38,096 nucleotides of DNA from Candidatus Zhuqueibacterota bacterium (lineage in GTDB: Bacteria; Electryoneota; RPQS01): positions 1 to 38,096 of the forward strand of contig RPQS01000036.1 in assembly GCA_003818605.1 (NCBI GenBank), in the 5' to 3' direction. A program made the translations under genes and the position numbers. The notes under the pieces were generated by a model. The model searched no databases and was not told where the DNA came from. It saw only the letters and a program-made list of their open reading frames with translations. Numbering within the stretch: position 1 is the first letter of the stretch; each line of letters begins with the position of its first letter. Positions 25,553-33,264 of the stretch are shown one piece after another.

Positions 25553-27469
25553 ATGGCGTCGAGTTCGACATCCACGGTGTCCGGTGTGGTTTCGGGAATT
25601 GATTGGGATACCACCATCAAACAGCTTATGGTGATCGAGAGCCGCCAACAGGCGTTGCTCGCGGAACGTAAGTCTGGAAACGAAACCAAACTAAATCTGT
25701 GGGCGCAGATCCAGAGTAAAATACTCTCTCTCCAAAGTGCCATGGAGGGTATGGATCAGCAATCCGAGTTCGCGGTAAAATCGGCGTCCTCCTCCGATTC
25801 ATCGCTGGTAGCGGTCACGGCAAGTGCCGCTGCAGCCGAGGGGGCACATACGGTAGAAGTGCTGCAGTTGGCTAAAGCCCACAGAGTCGCGGCACAGGGA
25901 TGGGCCGACAAGAATGCAACCGGCGTCGGCGATAGCGGTGGTGACTTCGTCATTCAAATTGACGATGAGACCATCACTATTGCCGACGCCGATCTCTCTT
26001 CCGCCACCACGTTGGAACAGCTTGCCGCTTTGATCAACAGCTCGCCGGATAACGACGGTCTGGTCACGGCCACGATTCTCAATGACGGATCCTCTAATAA
26101 TCCCTATCGCATCGTTCTCACCGCGGATAATACGGGTGAGGAGAATGCGATTTCCATAACGTCTAATCCGACCAATCTGAATTTTGCGACGACGGTGATT
26201 GATCAGGCGGAGACGAAAACGGGATGGACGGGAACGTCCGCCATTACAACGGCCGGCACGTATTCCGGAACGACCAATAAAGCCTACACGTTCACCGTGG
26301 CCGGAAGCGGAGCGCAAACGGTCGGCTCCGCCGACATCACCATCAATTGGGTGGACAGCCTCGGAACATCCGGTTCCCTTGTGATTCCGAACGGCTATAG
26401 CGGTACGAACATTGCCGTGGCGGAAGGAGTGGAACTGTCGTTTGCCGCGGGCGATCTCGTGGGCGGTCAGTCGTTCAGCGTGGATGTTCTGAATCCTACG
26501 CTCACGGCCGCCCAGAATGCCAGCGTACGTATTGACGGCGTCTACATGAGCAAATCGTCGAACTCGATTACGGATGTTCTGGATGGAGTCACGCTGGACC
26601 TCATGTCGGCGAAAGTCGGAACGACCGTGGATATCTCCATCAATAACGATACCGCAGCCGTTCAGACTAAAATCGAGAGCTTTATTGCGGCGTACAATGC
26701 CGCGATGACCGACCTCGCCGCGTTCTCGCAATACGACGAGGAAAATAAAGAAGCGGCTCCGCTTCTCGGAGACGGTTTCCTTGCTTCCATCCGGTCTGAT
26801 CTGGCGAATTCAGCCACGCGTCCGCTCGACGGTCTGCCCGCCGGATTGGATTATAACAGTCTGGCGTCCGTGGGAATCAAGTCTTCAACCAATGGTTTGC
26901 TCGTAGTGGACAGCGCGAAACTGAGCGACGCGCTGGAAGATAACTTCGAGGACGTGGTCAGTCTGTTTACGCGTTCTTTCACTGTGGAAGACAGCAAGAT
27001 TGCCTATGTTTCTTCCAACGAAGATACGCAGGCCGGAGAATACTCTTTAGTCGTGAACTATGACGCGTCTGGCGCCATGACTTCGGCAACCATCAACGGT
27101 CAGGCGGCCGTGGTAGACGGACTCCTGATTCGCGGCGCCGAAAATACCGTCGTGGAAGGATTAGTTCTCAGCTTTACCAAGCCCGGCAGCGGTCCGGGAA
27201 CCGTCAATACGACGTTCCGATTCTCAAACGGAATCGCCGGAGCTTTGGCATCCGAAGCTGTCCGTATCAATGACGATGAAACCGGTTCTATCCACTTCGC
27301 GACGGACGGCCTCAACAAATCCAATGAATCGCTCGATCGTCAAATTGAAGCGTGGGACAGACGACTCGAAATGATCGAAGAACGGCTGCGCCAGCAATAC
27401 ACCAAGTTGGAAACCGCGCTCTCGCAAATGCAAAATCAAAGCAGTTACCTTTCCCGAGTATTAGGCTAA
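25553..27469 (+). CDS. fliD: Filament cap protein FliD (HAP2)
   Basis: 638 residues, longer than the 468 of Salmonella. It starts at ATG 25553 with GGGAG at 25543-25547; the GTG at 25547 overlaps that site. The N-terminus has VSGVVSGIDWDTTIKQLMVIESRQQ, the FliD_N pattern (G-SGIDW-T-I-QLM-E). A flagellin-IN type segment appears near NSSPDNDGLVTATILNDGSSNNPYRIVLTA. The C-terminal FliD_C domain runs from about YNAAMTDLAAFSQYD to the end, with the helix EAWDRRLEMIEERLRQQYTKLETALSQMQNQSSYLSRVLG. The extra length lies in the Ser/Thr/Gly-rich middle, likely additional outer domains. It caps the growing filament and follows flagellin 2 in the same transcription unit; fliS starts two bases after its stop. 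Confidence 0.93.
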   Translation: MASSSTSTVSGVVSGIDWDTTIKQLMVIESRQQALLAERKSGNETKLNLWAQIQSKILSLQSAMEGMDQQSEFAVKSASSSDSSLVAVTASAAAAEGAHTVEVLQLAKAHRVAAQGWADKNATGVGDSGGDFVIQIDDETITIADADLSSATTLEQLAALINSSPDNDGLVTATILNDGSSNNPYRIVLTADNTGEENAISITSNPTNLNFATTVIDQAETKTGWTGTSAITTAGTYSGTTNKAYTFTVAGSGAQTVGSADITINWVDSLGTSGSLVIPNGYSGTNIAVAEGVELSFAAGDLVGGQSFSVDVLNPTLTAAQNASVRIDGVYMSKSSNSITDVLDGVTLDLMSAKVGTTVDISINNDTAAVQTKIESFIAAYNAAMTDLAAFSQYDEENKEAAPLLGDGFLASIRSDLANSATRPLDGLPAGLDYNSLASVGIKSSTNGLLVVDSAKLSDALEDNFEDVVSLFTRSFTVEDSKIAYVSSNEDTQAGEYSLVVNYDASGAMTSATINGQAAVVDGLLIRGAENTVVEGLVLSFTKPGSGPGTVNTTFRFSNGIAGALASEAVRINDDETGSIHFATDGLNKSNESLDRQIEAWDRRLEMIEERLRQQYTKLETALSQMQNQSSYLSRVLG

Positions 27470-27471
27470 CC

Positions 27472-27897
27472 ATGAAACTCAATTCCAACCACGTCACGTA
27501 TCAACAGGCGGACGTCGCCTGCAGCCAGCCGCAGCTTGTGCTCATCCTCTGTGATGCGGCCATCCGTTATGTCCGGGAAGCTGTGGATCATTTAATCGCC
27601 GGAAACTGGGCAGATAAAGGTAAGGCCGTAGATGCCGCCTTCGAGTGCATTTCCCAGTTGCGGCTAAGTCTGGATCATCAAAATGGCGGCGAAATTGTTG
27701 AAAATATTGATCGTATGTATGATCTCTTGTCCACAAAACTCACTTTAGGTAACGCTTCGCGTGATCCCAACCAGTTCAATCAGGTTATTGACTCTTTGCA
27801 AACCCTAAGGGATGCCTGGAGTGAACTTTTTGACCGGCTCCGCATCGAAGGGAAGCTTCAGGAGGCTTCCTTCATGGAAGCAGCTATGGCGCGATGA
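27472..27897 (+). CDS. fliS: Flagellin export chaperone FliS
   Basis: 141 residues. The start is ATG 27472, right after the fliD stop; a longer reading from 27352 lies inside fliD. FliS motifs: YQQADVACSQPQLVLILCDAAIRYVREAVDHL (family: Y----V----P--L--MLYDGAI), ECISQLRLSLDHQNGGEIVENIDRMYDLLSTKLTLGNASRD and the C-terminal LRDAWSEL. It binds the disordered flagellin C-terminus and stops premature polymerisation. It is co-transcribed with fliD and flagellin 2. No strong ribosome site, so translation is probably coupled to fliD. Confidence 0.92.
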   Translation: MKLNSNHVTYQQADVACSQPQLVLILCDAAIRYVREAVDHLIAGNWADKGKAVDAAFECISQLRLSLDHQNGGEIVENIDRMYDLLSTKLTLGNASRDPNQFNQVIDSLQTLRDAWSELFDRLRIEGKLQEASFMEAAMAR

Positions 27898-27906
27898 GTC
27901 TGTCCA

Positions 27907-27922
27907 TGGCATACATATTGCT
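27907..27922 (+). promoter_or_regulatory. Sigma-54 -24/-12 promoter upstream of flgM
   Basis: TGGCATACATATTGCT: the -24 block TGGCA at 27907-27911 and the -12 block TTGCT at 27918-27922, with the invariant GG and GC ten bases apart. It matches the consensus TGGCAC-N5-TTGCW at all key positions. It lies in the 65-base gap between fliS and flgM; the expected start near 27934 leaves a leader of about 30 bases. No sigma-54 activator is encoded in this window. Confidence 0.68.
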
Positions 27923-27962
27923 GAAACACGTTACATAACAGGTTAAACCGGGCGAAATTCCC

Positions 27963-28274
27963 ATGAGAATTCAGAACGTCCACGGTACCCTTCGCGGCTT
28001 AGATCAGCGCGAACTGAAGAAAACCGAAGACGCTAACAACAGACCAATAAGTCAAGAAAAGAAGTCAGAGGATGGTGACAGTCTTGACGTGTCGCTTTCT
28101 TCCCGCATATCGGCACTTTCTGTCACGAACGAGACAGATCGTATCGGCGAGACCTCGGAACTGACTCCGCAAAGAATACAGGAAATTCAGGGCCGCATCG
28201 AGTCGGGATTCTACAACACCCCCTCAACTTCCACGGCCATTGCCGATAGACTATTGAACTTCTATTCTAAGTGA
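27963..28274 (+). CDS. flgM: Anti-sigma-28 factor FlgM
   Basis: 103 residues, highly polar and probably disordered. The C-terminal sigma-binding part LTPQRIQEIQGRIESGFYNTPSTSTAIADRLLNFY follows the FlgM pattern (V--IK-AI-NG-Y-----KIA--LL). The middle has SLDVSLSSRISALS, an FlgM-like stretch before that domain. FlgM holds FliA inactive until the hook is finished and is then exported, which lets filament genes be transcribed. It has its own sigma-54-type promoter rather than sharing the sigma-28-type ones and ends at a strong terminator. Sigma-28 itself (fliA) is outside the window. Confidence 0.87.
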   Translation: MRIQNVHGTLRGLDQRELKKTEDANNRPISQEKKSEDGDSLDVSLSSRISALSVTNETDRIGETSELTPQRIQEIQGRIESGFYNTPSTSTAIADRLLNFYSK

Positions 28275-28286
28275 CCCTCCGCTCTT

Positions 28287-28318
28287 CGACCGCCGCACAC
28301 CGTGCGGCGGTCGTTTTT
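28287..28318 (+). terminator. Strong intrinsic terminator after flgM
   Basis: A 12-bp perfect stem (28287-28298 with 28302-28313; CGACCGCCGCAC and its complement) with a three-base loop, followed at once by TTTTT (28314-28318). It is 13 bases after the flgM stop and closes the filament region. The following 160 bases up to the signalling cassette hold no gene; a TTGAAT/TATGAA pair at 28381-28408 is only a weak promoter candidate. Confidence 0.93.
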
Positions 28319-28478
28319 GCCGCCTTGCCCCGCCCCCACGCATACCCATTTTGTCTCTACACTTATGTCAAGTTACGGTCTTGAATACCCGCAATATCTT
28401 GGTATGAATATTGCCGATTTAAATCTTGAATGAGGCTGAGGATGACAAACCTGTGCACAGACGGATTTAGGTGGTTTT

Positions 28479-29303
28479 GTGAGTAGAATCCTGCTGGTAG
28501 ATGATGACGCGCAGATCAATGAGGTGGTGAAAACCACCCTTGAATTGCTCGGCCACACGGTAACGGCGGTCGAGAATGCCGAAGCCACGGCGGAAGTCTT
28601 CGCGGAATTCAAACCGGATGTGACTTTAGTGGACTACGCTCTGCCCGGACGTTCGGGATTGGATTTGCTCCGGGAATTGGGCGAGCGCCGGCCCGAGGCG
28701 ATTCGTTTTCTGGCTACCGGAATGACGGATTCAACATTGCTGAAAAAGGCGTTGGAAGCCGGTGCCGCGTCCATCTTATGCAAACCTTATCGCATGGCCG
28801 ATCTGGTCAGTCTGATGGATACGGCTGTGCTGCTCGAAGCCGCTTTGAAAGCGGAAGCCGTGGCCGGGAATCCCGGCGGTGATGCGGACGTCCTCATGCT
28901 GACCTGCCCGGCGGGAGAACCGGTTGCCGGCGAAACGTTGGGGCATCTGATCGCTCACGCGCGTCATTTAGGCGCGGCCTGCGATATTGCCGTGCGGTGT
29001 CTCCCCGTCGCGGCCTGTGAACTGATGAGAAACGCTTCGGAGTGGGGGAAAAAACCCGGTGGCGAGGGCGAGTATCAGGTGGAATTGAGTGGACGCGATC
29101 TTCATTTGGATTTAATCGTGCGTGACTCGGGTCCCGGTTTTCAGTGGCAGAAAACGTTGGCGCGTCTCCGCCATGGCGTTCATAAGGCGCGCGCTTCGGG
29201 GCTGGAACTGGTTTCCGCATTGACCGAAGAATTTTGGTATGAGAACGACGGCCGCACCGCCTGTGCGCGGATCAGCAAGCATCGAACGGAATCCGACGAA
29301 TGA
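28479..29303 (+). CDS. Response regulator with a C-terminal HATPase (RsbW-like) output
   Basis: 274 residues from GTG 28479 (AGGTGG at 28469-28474). The receiver occupies 1-125 with acidic D8-D10, phospho-acceptor D52 (LVDYALPG), T80 and K102-P. From about 135 there is a GHKL ATPase fold: N-box ACELMRNASEWG (E181, N185), G1 box VRDSGPGF (D216-G220) and GLELVSAL near 241. It lacks a dimerisation/phospho-His domain, so it resembles the anti-sigma serine kinases RsbW and SpoIIAB fused to a receiver rather than a sensor kinase. The stop overlaps the next ATG (ATGA). Phosphorylation could switch the ATPase, which may bind or phosphorylate a partner protein. The target is unknown; FlgM lies just upstream. 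Confidence 0.83.
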   Translation: MSRILLVDDDAQINEVVKTTLELLGHTVTAVENAEATAEVFAEFKPDVTLVDYALPGRSGLDLLRELGERRPEAIRFLATGMTDSTLLKKALEAGAASILCKPYRMADLVSLMDTAVLLEAALKAEAVAGNPGGDADVLMLTCPAGEPVAGETLGHLIAHARHLGAACDIAVRCLPVAACELMRNASEWGKKPGGEGEYQVELSGRDLHLDLIVRDSGPGFQWQKTLARLRHGVHKARASGLELVSALTEEFWYENDGRTACARISKHRTESDE

Positions 29304-30574
29304 ACGGAGAACGCGAATTCTTGTCGTCTGCTTTTAATGCGGCGGATGCGGAAGGCGCTCTCATCGCGGCTCTCGATTCGCAATCGGGAATGCTCGATCT
29401 GCTCAATAAATTGCCGGTGATGAGCCGCGTCGTAGCGGCGGACGGCCGTGTCCTTTGGCAATCGCGCTCTTTGGAAACTCTTCTTCAACCGCGGTCCGAA
29501 CGGGGGTGCTGCGAAAGCCTCGGACTTCGCCACTCGGATGCCGAATGTCCCAGCGTGCAAGCCATCCGCACCGGACGCCGGCAAAAACGCCAGCGCTGGC
29601 TGGGACGCTATTACGTGTCTATGGAAAATTTTCCGCTGGCCGGTCTCTTCGGGGAAGACGTGGTCAGCATGGAAGTGTTCCACGATGTGACGACGGAAAA
29701 GAAACTGGAAGCCGCGCTGGCGCGCCAGCAGAGTTTGCTCGAGACCATTAATCGGGCGATGATCAAGATTAATCACAATCTGGAATCGGCGCAGCGGGAG
29801 CTCGAAGAGAAAAACTGGTCGCTCGAACAAGCCAATCGGCAGCTGCGTTCTTTGGATCAAATGAAAGACGAGTTTATCAGCATCGTCTCGCATGAGTTGA
29901 AAGCTCCGCTGACGTCCATTAAAGGTTCCGTCGAGCTGATTCGCACGTGCGAACACGACAAACTCAGCACCACCGGACACGATTTATTGTCGGTTTGTCA
30001 AAGAAATATCAATCGGCTGCACCGCTTGGTGCAGGATCTGCTGGATATCGCCCGGATTGAATCCGGCCGTTTGAGTCTTGAATTCTCGACGTTCAATGCG
30101 TCAGACGTGGTGGAAGAGTGTTTGCAGTCCGAACGCGCGTTAGCCGATAAAAAAGAAGTTTTTTTGGAAAATGCGATTCCCGAAAATTTGGAAATCACCG
30201 CCGACCGCGAGCGTTTTATCCAAGTCATCGTGAATCTTGTGAACAACGCGGTTAAATTTACGGATCACGGCGCCGTGACCGTGGAAGCCTTTGGCGAGCC
30301 TGGCTCCGTCACCGTCCATGTTCGGGATACGGGAATCGGCATCGGCGCGGAAGAACAGACGCGCATTTTTGACAAATTTGCTCAGGTCGGCTGCGATCTT
30401 AACCGCAATTCCGGCGGCACCGGCTTGGGACTGTCCATCGTTCGCGGCATCATCCGCGAACACGGCGGCGAAATCCACGTGGCCAGTGAACCGGGTCACG
30501 GAAGCTGCTTTACGTTAACGTTGCCGCAACCACCAGGGAGACTGCGCGATGGCGAAGCAGGTCCTCTTGATTGA
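29300..30574 (+). CDS. PAS-domain sensor histidine kinase (soluble)
   Basis: 424 residues, no signal peptide or membrane segments. An N-terminal PAS-like domain (about 35-135) holds three cysteines, C70-C71 and C83 (RGCCESLGLRHSDAECPSVQ), like redox- or metal-binding PAS variants. A coiled coil (about 140-185) leads to the HisKA domain with H198 in SHELKAPLTS, then the N-box LVNNAVKF (N315/N316), G1 DTGIGIG and G2 GGTGLGLSI (372-380). The enzyme is complete. It overlaps the upstream gene by 4 bases and the downstream receiver by 26, so the three are a tight operon. It probably senses a cytoplasmic redox or small-molecule cue and starts the relay (inference). Confidence 0.92.
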   Translation: MNGEREFLSSAFNAADAEGALIAALDSQSGMLDLLNKLPVMSRVVAADGRVLWQSRSLETLLQPRSERGCCESLGLRHSDAECPSVQAIRTGRRQKRQRWLGRYYVSMENFPLAGLFGEDVVSMEVFHDVTTEKKLEAALARQQSLLETINRAMIKINHNLESAQRELEEKNWSLEQANRQLRSLDQMKDEFISIVSHELKAPLTSIKGSVELIRTCEHDKLSTTGHDLLSVCQRNINRLHRLVQDLLDIARIESGRLSLEFSTFNASDVVEECLQSERALADKKEVFLENAIPENLEITADRERFIQVIVNLVNNAVKFTDHGAVTVEAFGEPGSVTVHVRDTGIGIGAEEQTRIFDKFAQVGCDLNRNSGGTGLGLSIVRGIIREHGGEIHVASEPGHGSCFTLTLPQPPGRLRDGEAGPLD

Positions 30575-30917
30575 AGACGATCCGGATATTCGCATGCTGG
30601 TGGAAATGATTCTTCGCATGAGCGGCATAGACGTCGTCTCCTGTGCGGAAGGGGGCAACGGCCTGAAAGCTCTCGAAACGGCGCGCTTCGATCTCGTTAT
30701 CTTGGACGTGATGATGCCCGATATGTCGGGCTACGAAGTGTTAAAACAGATTACCGGCCGCTATGGGGATCAAGCGCCGCCCGTCGCTCTGTTTACCGCG
30801 CGGCCCGAAGACACGATGGCCAAGGAATTAGCCGGTCAATCGGCTGTCCATGTGCTGCCCAAACCTTTTGAACCGGCCGATTTGGCAAGGACGGTTCAAT
30901 CTTTAATGCGGAATTGA
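30549..30917 (+). CDS. Single-domain response regulator
   Basis: 122 residues that are just a receiver (CheY-like). D10-D11 acidic pair, acceptor D53 (LVILDVMMPDMSG), T83 and K105-P all present; no output domain. The start lies 26 bases inside the kinase gene. It could shuttle phosphate to the Hpt protein next door or bind a flagellar or sigma-factor target. The FliM-binding surface of CheY cannot be judged from sequence. Confidence 0.92.
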   Translation: MAKQVLLIEDDPDIRMLVEMILRMSGIDVVSCAEGGNGLKALETARFDLVILDVMMPDMSGYEVLKQITGRYGDQAPPVALFTARPEDTMAKELAGQSAVHVLPKPFEPADLARTVQSLMRN

Positions 30918-30920
30918 AAA

Positions 30921-31229
30921 ATGCCGAATCCGAAATTGCATATGGTTGTTGATGAATTAAAAGGTTCATATTTGAAATCGTTGACCGGCAAACTGGCCGC
31001 GTTGACCGAAGCGGCGGCGATCCGGAACTACGATTCGATTATCCTTCATGGACACCAGTTGAAGGGATCGGGCAAGTCCTACGGCTTCGCGGAGGTCTCT
31101 TCGCTGGGAGCGCAAATTGAGGATGCCGGTCAGTGCCGGCAAGGATTCATCGTGGATGCTCTGATAATCGAATTGGATAAATTAGTGCGTCGCTTGTTGC
31201 AGGATTTTTCTATGCCGGAGAACTCGTGA
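30921..31229 (+). CDS. Histidine phosphotransfer (Hpt) protein
   Basis: 102 residues, helical. The Hpt signature is HGHQLKGSGKSYGF with the phospho-acceptor H45 (H-x-LKGS). It passes phosphate between receivers. It sits three bases after the lone receiver gene and ends overlapping the next start (GTGA). A separate Hpt between receivers points to a multistep phosphorelay rather than a simple two-component pair. Confidence 0.88.
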   Translation: MPNPKLHMVVDELKGSYLKSLTGKLAALTEAAAIRNYDSIILHGHQLKGSGKSYGFAEVSSLGAQIEDAGQCRQGFIVDALIIELDKLVRRLLQDFSMPENS

Positions 31230-32719
31230 CCGAAGACCGTCCACTCCTTCTGGTCGCTAATGACGATCGGGCCATGCTCGATCTGACAACCGCTCAGATC
31301 CGAGAGCGCGGTTTTCGCTCCGTTTTGGCGGCCGGCGACGGCGAGGAGACCATCGAGTTGACCCGCTTGCGTCGTCCGGATTTGGTCATCTCCGATGTCT
31401 CCATGCCGCGCGTAGACGGATTTCAGATCTGCCGGATTCTCAAATCTCCGCTTTTCCCCGGTAGTGAAAATATCCCGGTGATTCTGACGTCCGCCACGTA
31501 CCGCGACGTCATTGCGGAACAGGTCGCCAGAAATTCCCGGGCTTTTGCGTATCTCCAACAGCCGCACGAACCGGAAACACTCTTCCGGCTCATTGATCTG
31601 GCTCTCGGACAGTCGGAGCCGGAAGTGGGAGATCGGCACCTCCTGCGCTATCTGGGAACGATTCTTATCGTGGATGATGATCCGGATATCGTAGCGCTGC
31701 TCGAGCATACGCTGACAGCGGAGGGCTGGTCCGTACTGACGGCGTCCTCGGTGGCGGAAGCGCGCTTGCGCGTCGAAGATTTCCCCGTTCAATTGGTGTT
31801 ATTGGACTATACGATTCCCGACGGCAATGGCTTGGAACTGCTCTGCTGGATCAAGCGGCAAAGGCCGGAAGCCGTCGTGATTATGGTCACCGCCAATTCG
31901 AACGAAGACGTGCTCATTGATTTAATTAAAAACGGTGCGGATGACTATATCCGCAAACCCTTTGATCCCGATGACGTCAGTCTCGCCTGCCGCAACGCGC
32001 TGAACAAATATAACTTCCTGCGCATCCATGAACAATTTCAGGAGAAAATCGAAAAGCTGCGTTCGGTAACGGATTATTTGGATCTGGTCATCAATCTCAG
32101 TCAGGAAGCGATTTTCTCCTGCGATCTTTTCGGCCGCGTGAAAATCTGGAACAAGGGCGCGGAAAGAATGTACGGCTTCTCCGCCGAAGAGATTATCGGC
32201 AATGTCGTGGACGATTATCTCGATCCGCCGGATTTCAAGCGCAAATCGCCGGATGTGATGAAGATTCTCAAGCAGCGCGGCGGATCGCTGATTGAAACCG
32301 AAATCATGCGCCGGAAAAAAAGCGGGGAAATCTTCCCGGTGTATGCCACGTACTCCGCGATTGTCAGCACCGAAGGAGAATATATCGGCTTCTCCGTGAT
32401 CGAACGCGACGTGACTCCCGTTCGCGCGCTGGAAACCGAGCGGATTCGTTCGGCCAGACTGCGGGCGATTACGCAGACGGCTGTCACCGCCAACGATCAG
32501 ATCAATACGCCGCTGGGAGTGATTCTCGGCTACTCGCAGCTCTTGCAGAAAACGATTCCGGGATTGAGTCCGGAACATGCGGCGGCCCTGGAGATTATTC
32601 AGCAGCAGGTGCTGAAGATCAAGGGCATCATGAACAAACTGAAACTCATGAGCGATCCCATCGTGAAGAACTACTCCATCGAAGGAGTCACGATGCTCGA
32701 TCTGACTCAATCCCGATAA
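31226..32719 (+). CDS. Tandem receiver-PAS protein with degenerate kinase dimerisation domain
   Basis: 497 residues from GTG 31226. Receiver 1 (about 5-125) keeps D57 (VISDVSMP), but its usual lysine is Q112 (LQQP), so it may not be normally phosphorylated. Receiver 2 (about 144-258) is complete: D149-D151, D194, T222, K244-P. A PAS domain with PAC end runs about 283-400. The last ~90 residues look like a HisKA helix pair (AITQTAVTANDQINTPLGVILGYSQLLQK), but the phospho-His position reads D424 (DQINTPL for HEINxPL), and no ATPase domain follows. So it probably cannot autophosphorylate and works as an adaptor or phosphate sink. It overlaps the Hpt gene by four bases. Confidence 0.88.
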   Translation: MTEDRPLLLVANDDRAMLDLTTAQIRERGFRSVLAAGDGEETIELTRLRRPDLVISDVSMPRVDGFQICRILKSPLFPGSENIPVILTSATYRDVIAEQVARNSRAFAYLQQPHEPETLFRLIDLALGQSEPEVGDRHLLRYLGTILIVDDDPDIVALLEHTLTAEGWSVLTASSVAEARLRVEDFPVQLVLLDYTIPDGNGLELLCWIKRQRPEAVVIMVTANSNEDVLIDLIKNGADDYIRKPFDPDDVSLACRNALNKYNFLRIHEQFQEKIEKLRSVTDYLDLVINLSQEAIFSCDLFGRVKIWNKGAERMYGFSAEEIIGNVVDDYLDPPDFKRKSPDVMKILKQRGGSLIETEIMRRKKSGEIFPVYATYSAIVSTEGEYIGFSVIERDVTPVRALETERIRSARLRAITQTAVTANDQINTPLGVILGYSQLLQKTIPGLSPEHAAALEIIQQQVLKIKGIMNKLKLMSDPIVKNYSIEGVTMLDLTQSR

Positions 32720-32756
32720 CCGAAAAAACACAAACGTTACGCTATACAGGTGTCCT

Positions 32757-33122
32757 ATGGAAACGCTGAAGAAAAAAGTCCTGGTCGTGGATGATGATGA
32801 GGTGATCCGGGATCTCCTGATCAATTTCCTCAAGTTCTCGGGCTACGAGGGGATCGGTGCTCCGAACGGTCAGGCCGCTCTCGATATTGTGCTCGTAGAC
32901 CCGCCCGATCTCATTATCACCGATATTCATATGCCGTTCCTCAACGGTTTCCAGCTGCTGCGGGCCGTCAAACGGATCAACGCGGATCTGCCCGTGGTCT
33001 TCATCACCGGGTTTGCCCACTTCCGGCGCTTCTTCGCGGATAAGACGGCCCGGGCGGACGGATTTCTGGAAAAACCCTTCTCGCTGGAAGCGATTGACAG
33101 TCTGGTCAAAAAGCTTCTGTAG
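32757..33122 (+). CDS. Single-domain response regulator
   Basis: 121 residues, receiver only. D12-D14 acidic residues, acceptor D56 (LIITDIHMPFLNG), T84 and K106-P are present. The start ATG 32757 follows AGGTG at 32749-32753. It sits 37 bases after the tandem-receiver gene, so co-transcription is likely. No effector domain. The C-terminus ends immediately after the last helix. Confidence 0.92.
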   Translation: METLKKKVLVVDDDEVIRDLLINFLKFSGYEGIGAPNGQAALDIVLVDPPDLIITDIHMPFLNGFQLLRAVKRINADLPVVFITGFAHFRRFFADKTARADGFLEKPFSLEAIDSLVKKLL

Positions 33123-33138
33123 GTGCGCGATTCGAAGG

Positions 33139-33226
33139 GGAACGGGCGTTTCCGGCGGCGGCGGTTTCCCGTTCCGCACGCCGGCCCGCCGGGTGCGGAT
33201 TTGCCCTCCTGACTGCAGGAGGGCAA
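33139..33226 (+). other. Cluster of three hairpins between the receiver and the last kinase
   Basis: Three inverted repeats in 90 bases: GGAACGGG/CCCGTTCC (33139-33146, 33168-33175; 21-base loop), GCAC-g-CCGG/CCGGGTGC (33176-33184, 33189-33196; one bulge, loop of about four bases) and a perfect 10-bp stem at 33201-33210 with 33217-33226 (loop GACTGC). None is followed by a U-run, so they are at best weak terminators; the last one abuts the -35 element of the next promoter. They may separate transcripts or protect the upstream mRNA. Confidence 0.45.
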
Positions 33227-33227
33227 C

Positions 33228-33256
33228 TTGACTCTCAGAAGGAATATGAATATATT
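33228..33256 (+). promoter_or_regulatory. Sigma-70-type promoter for a leaderless kinase mRNA
   Basis: TTGACT (33228-33233) and TATATT (33251-33256) with a 17-base spacer match the housekeeping consensus at 5/6 each. The expected transcription start, about seven bases past the -10, is near 33263, next to the ATG at 33265. That ATG has no ribosome site at usual distance, which fits a leaderless transcript. Confidence 0.65.
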
Positions 33257-33264
33257 TATTTCCG

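Noticed and set aside
28413-28420. GCCGATTT as a sigma-28 -10 element before the signalling cassette
   Set aside because: Only six of eight matches and no TAAA-like -35 at the required distance.
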